Assembly (NCBI GenBank): GCA_913044255.1
Contig: CAJWOI010000199.1
Coordinates: 1-5,659, forward strand
Origin: an uncultured Alphaproteobacteria bacterium
Lineage (GTDB): Bacteria; Pseudomonadota; Alphaproteobacteria; UBA7887
Direction of reading: 5' to 3'
DNA length: 5,659 nucleotides
This document shows, in pieces, positions 5,451-5,659 of the stretch. The translations under genes were made by a program, and so were the position numbers. The notes below the pieces were generated by a model, which saw only the letters and a program-made list of their open reading frames with translations, was not told the DNA's origin and did no database searches. The number at the start of each line of letters is the position of its first letter. Position 1 is the first letter of the stretch.

Positions 5451-5659
5451 TGGCGCAGCCCCGGCTGGTCCTCCTAGCAATCGAACCCGCGCCCCGTAAT
5501 GATTGGGTTCCCAGAGCGGTCCAGATACTACAAGGTGCCGGGTTTAGCTCATTCACTCGGGGCCAAAGACTCTTAATCTGGAAAGAATTACGGAGTGATG
5601 GCAGGCGCCGATACGCGAACGCACATTCGCTGCAAAGGCTTTGGCTCGCCCCCAAGCGA
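5450..5659 (+). CDS. Unrecognised protein, 3' partial, translationally coupled to the helicase
   Basis: ATG at 5450-5452 shares its A with the helicase stop codon (TAATG), and the frame stays open for 70 codons to the end of the window, while both other plus-strand frames hit stops within about 50 bases. The visible product begins MAQPRLVLLAIEPAPRNDW and continues with a basic, tryptophan- and leucine-containing segment (RRYANAHSLQRLWLAP). I see no signal peptide, membrane segment or known motif. AGATCGAAGAA just upstream, inside the helicase gene, offers only a weak ribosome-binding site, consistent with coupled re-initiation. The overlap makes a functional link with the RelE-helicase protein likely, for example as a partner subunit or a neutralising factor, but nothing in the residues decides this. 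The main alternative is a chance open frame; the stop-start overlap argues against it. Confidence 0.6.
   Translation, partial: MAQPRLVLLAIEPAPRNDWVPRAVQILQGAGFSSFTRGQRLLIWKELRSDGRRRYANAHSLQRLWLAPKR

Noticed and set aside
5470..5525. tRNA-like sequence on the minus strand, with GGGTTCGATTG followed by GGACCA
   Set aside because: The five bases after the would-be T-loop do not pair with those before it, and no acceptor or D-arm fits, so the resemblance is chance.
5407..5655. An 82-codon minus-strand frame at the right end
   Set aside because: It overlaps the coupled plus-strand gene and the end of the helicase, with no sign of a promoter or conserved motif.
1..5659. CRISPR array, insertion sequence ends, rRNA or integrase
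   Set aside because: No regularly spaced repeats, terminal inverted repeats with a transposase, rRNA sequence or recombinase motifs were seen on either strand.

Overview
The window looks like part of a defence or accessory island from a Gram-negative bacterium. Base composition is mixed, with GC near half by eye. The Gram-negative inference rests mainly on a minus-strand remnant of an outer-membrane beta-barrel protein that ends in the usual C-terminal aromatic strand. Nothing in the window identifies a genus.

Layout from left to right. (1) Positions 2-925 hold the 3' part of an mcrC-like gene, the nuclease subunit of a McrBC-type modification-dependent restriction system; its start, and any mcrB, lie to the left of the window. 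(2) Positions 926-1100 are a short intergenic stretch with a possible promoter and a tandem 7-bp repeat. (3) Positions 1101-1460 encode a MazG-like nucleotide pyrophosphohydrolase, followed 9 bp later by a gene at 1470-2645 for a two-part protein: an unassigned N-terminal region and a C-terminal HNH_2-type endonuclease domain. The tight spacing, with the ribosome-binding site touching the previous stop codon, indicates one operon. (4) Positions 2646-3314 are a 669-bp break with no intact gene. It holds a strong minus-strand intrinsic terminator, an 84-residue C-terminal fragment of an outer-membrane beta-barrel protein on the minus strand, and a perfect 7-bp inverted repeat over a candidate promoter. 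(5) Positions 3315-5450 encode a 711-residue protein that joins an N-terminal RelE/ParE-like toxin fold to a UvrD/Rep-type superfamily 1 helicase with a full motif set. (6) At 5450 a further reading frame starts inside the helicase stop codon (TAATG) and stays open to the end of the window; it is unrecognised.

How the parts may work together: McrC should partner a GTP-dependent McrB motor and cut modified DNA. The MazG-HNH pair combines nucleotide-pool hydrolysis with DNA cutting and may be a separate two-gene defence unit. The RelE-helicase protein and its coupled downstream gene look like a third unit. The outer-membrane gene fragment, with its own terminator still in place, looks like a scar of the host locus into which such modules were inserted. 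The defence roles are inferred from domain content and clustering; the domain calls come from motifs visible in the translations.
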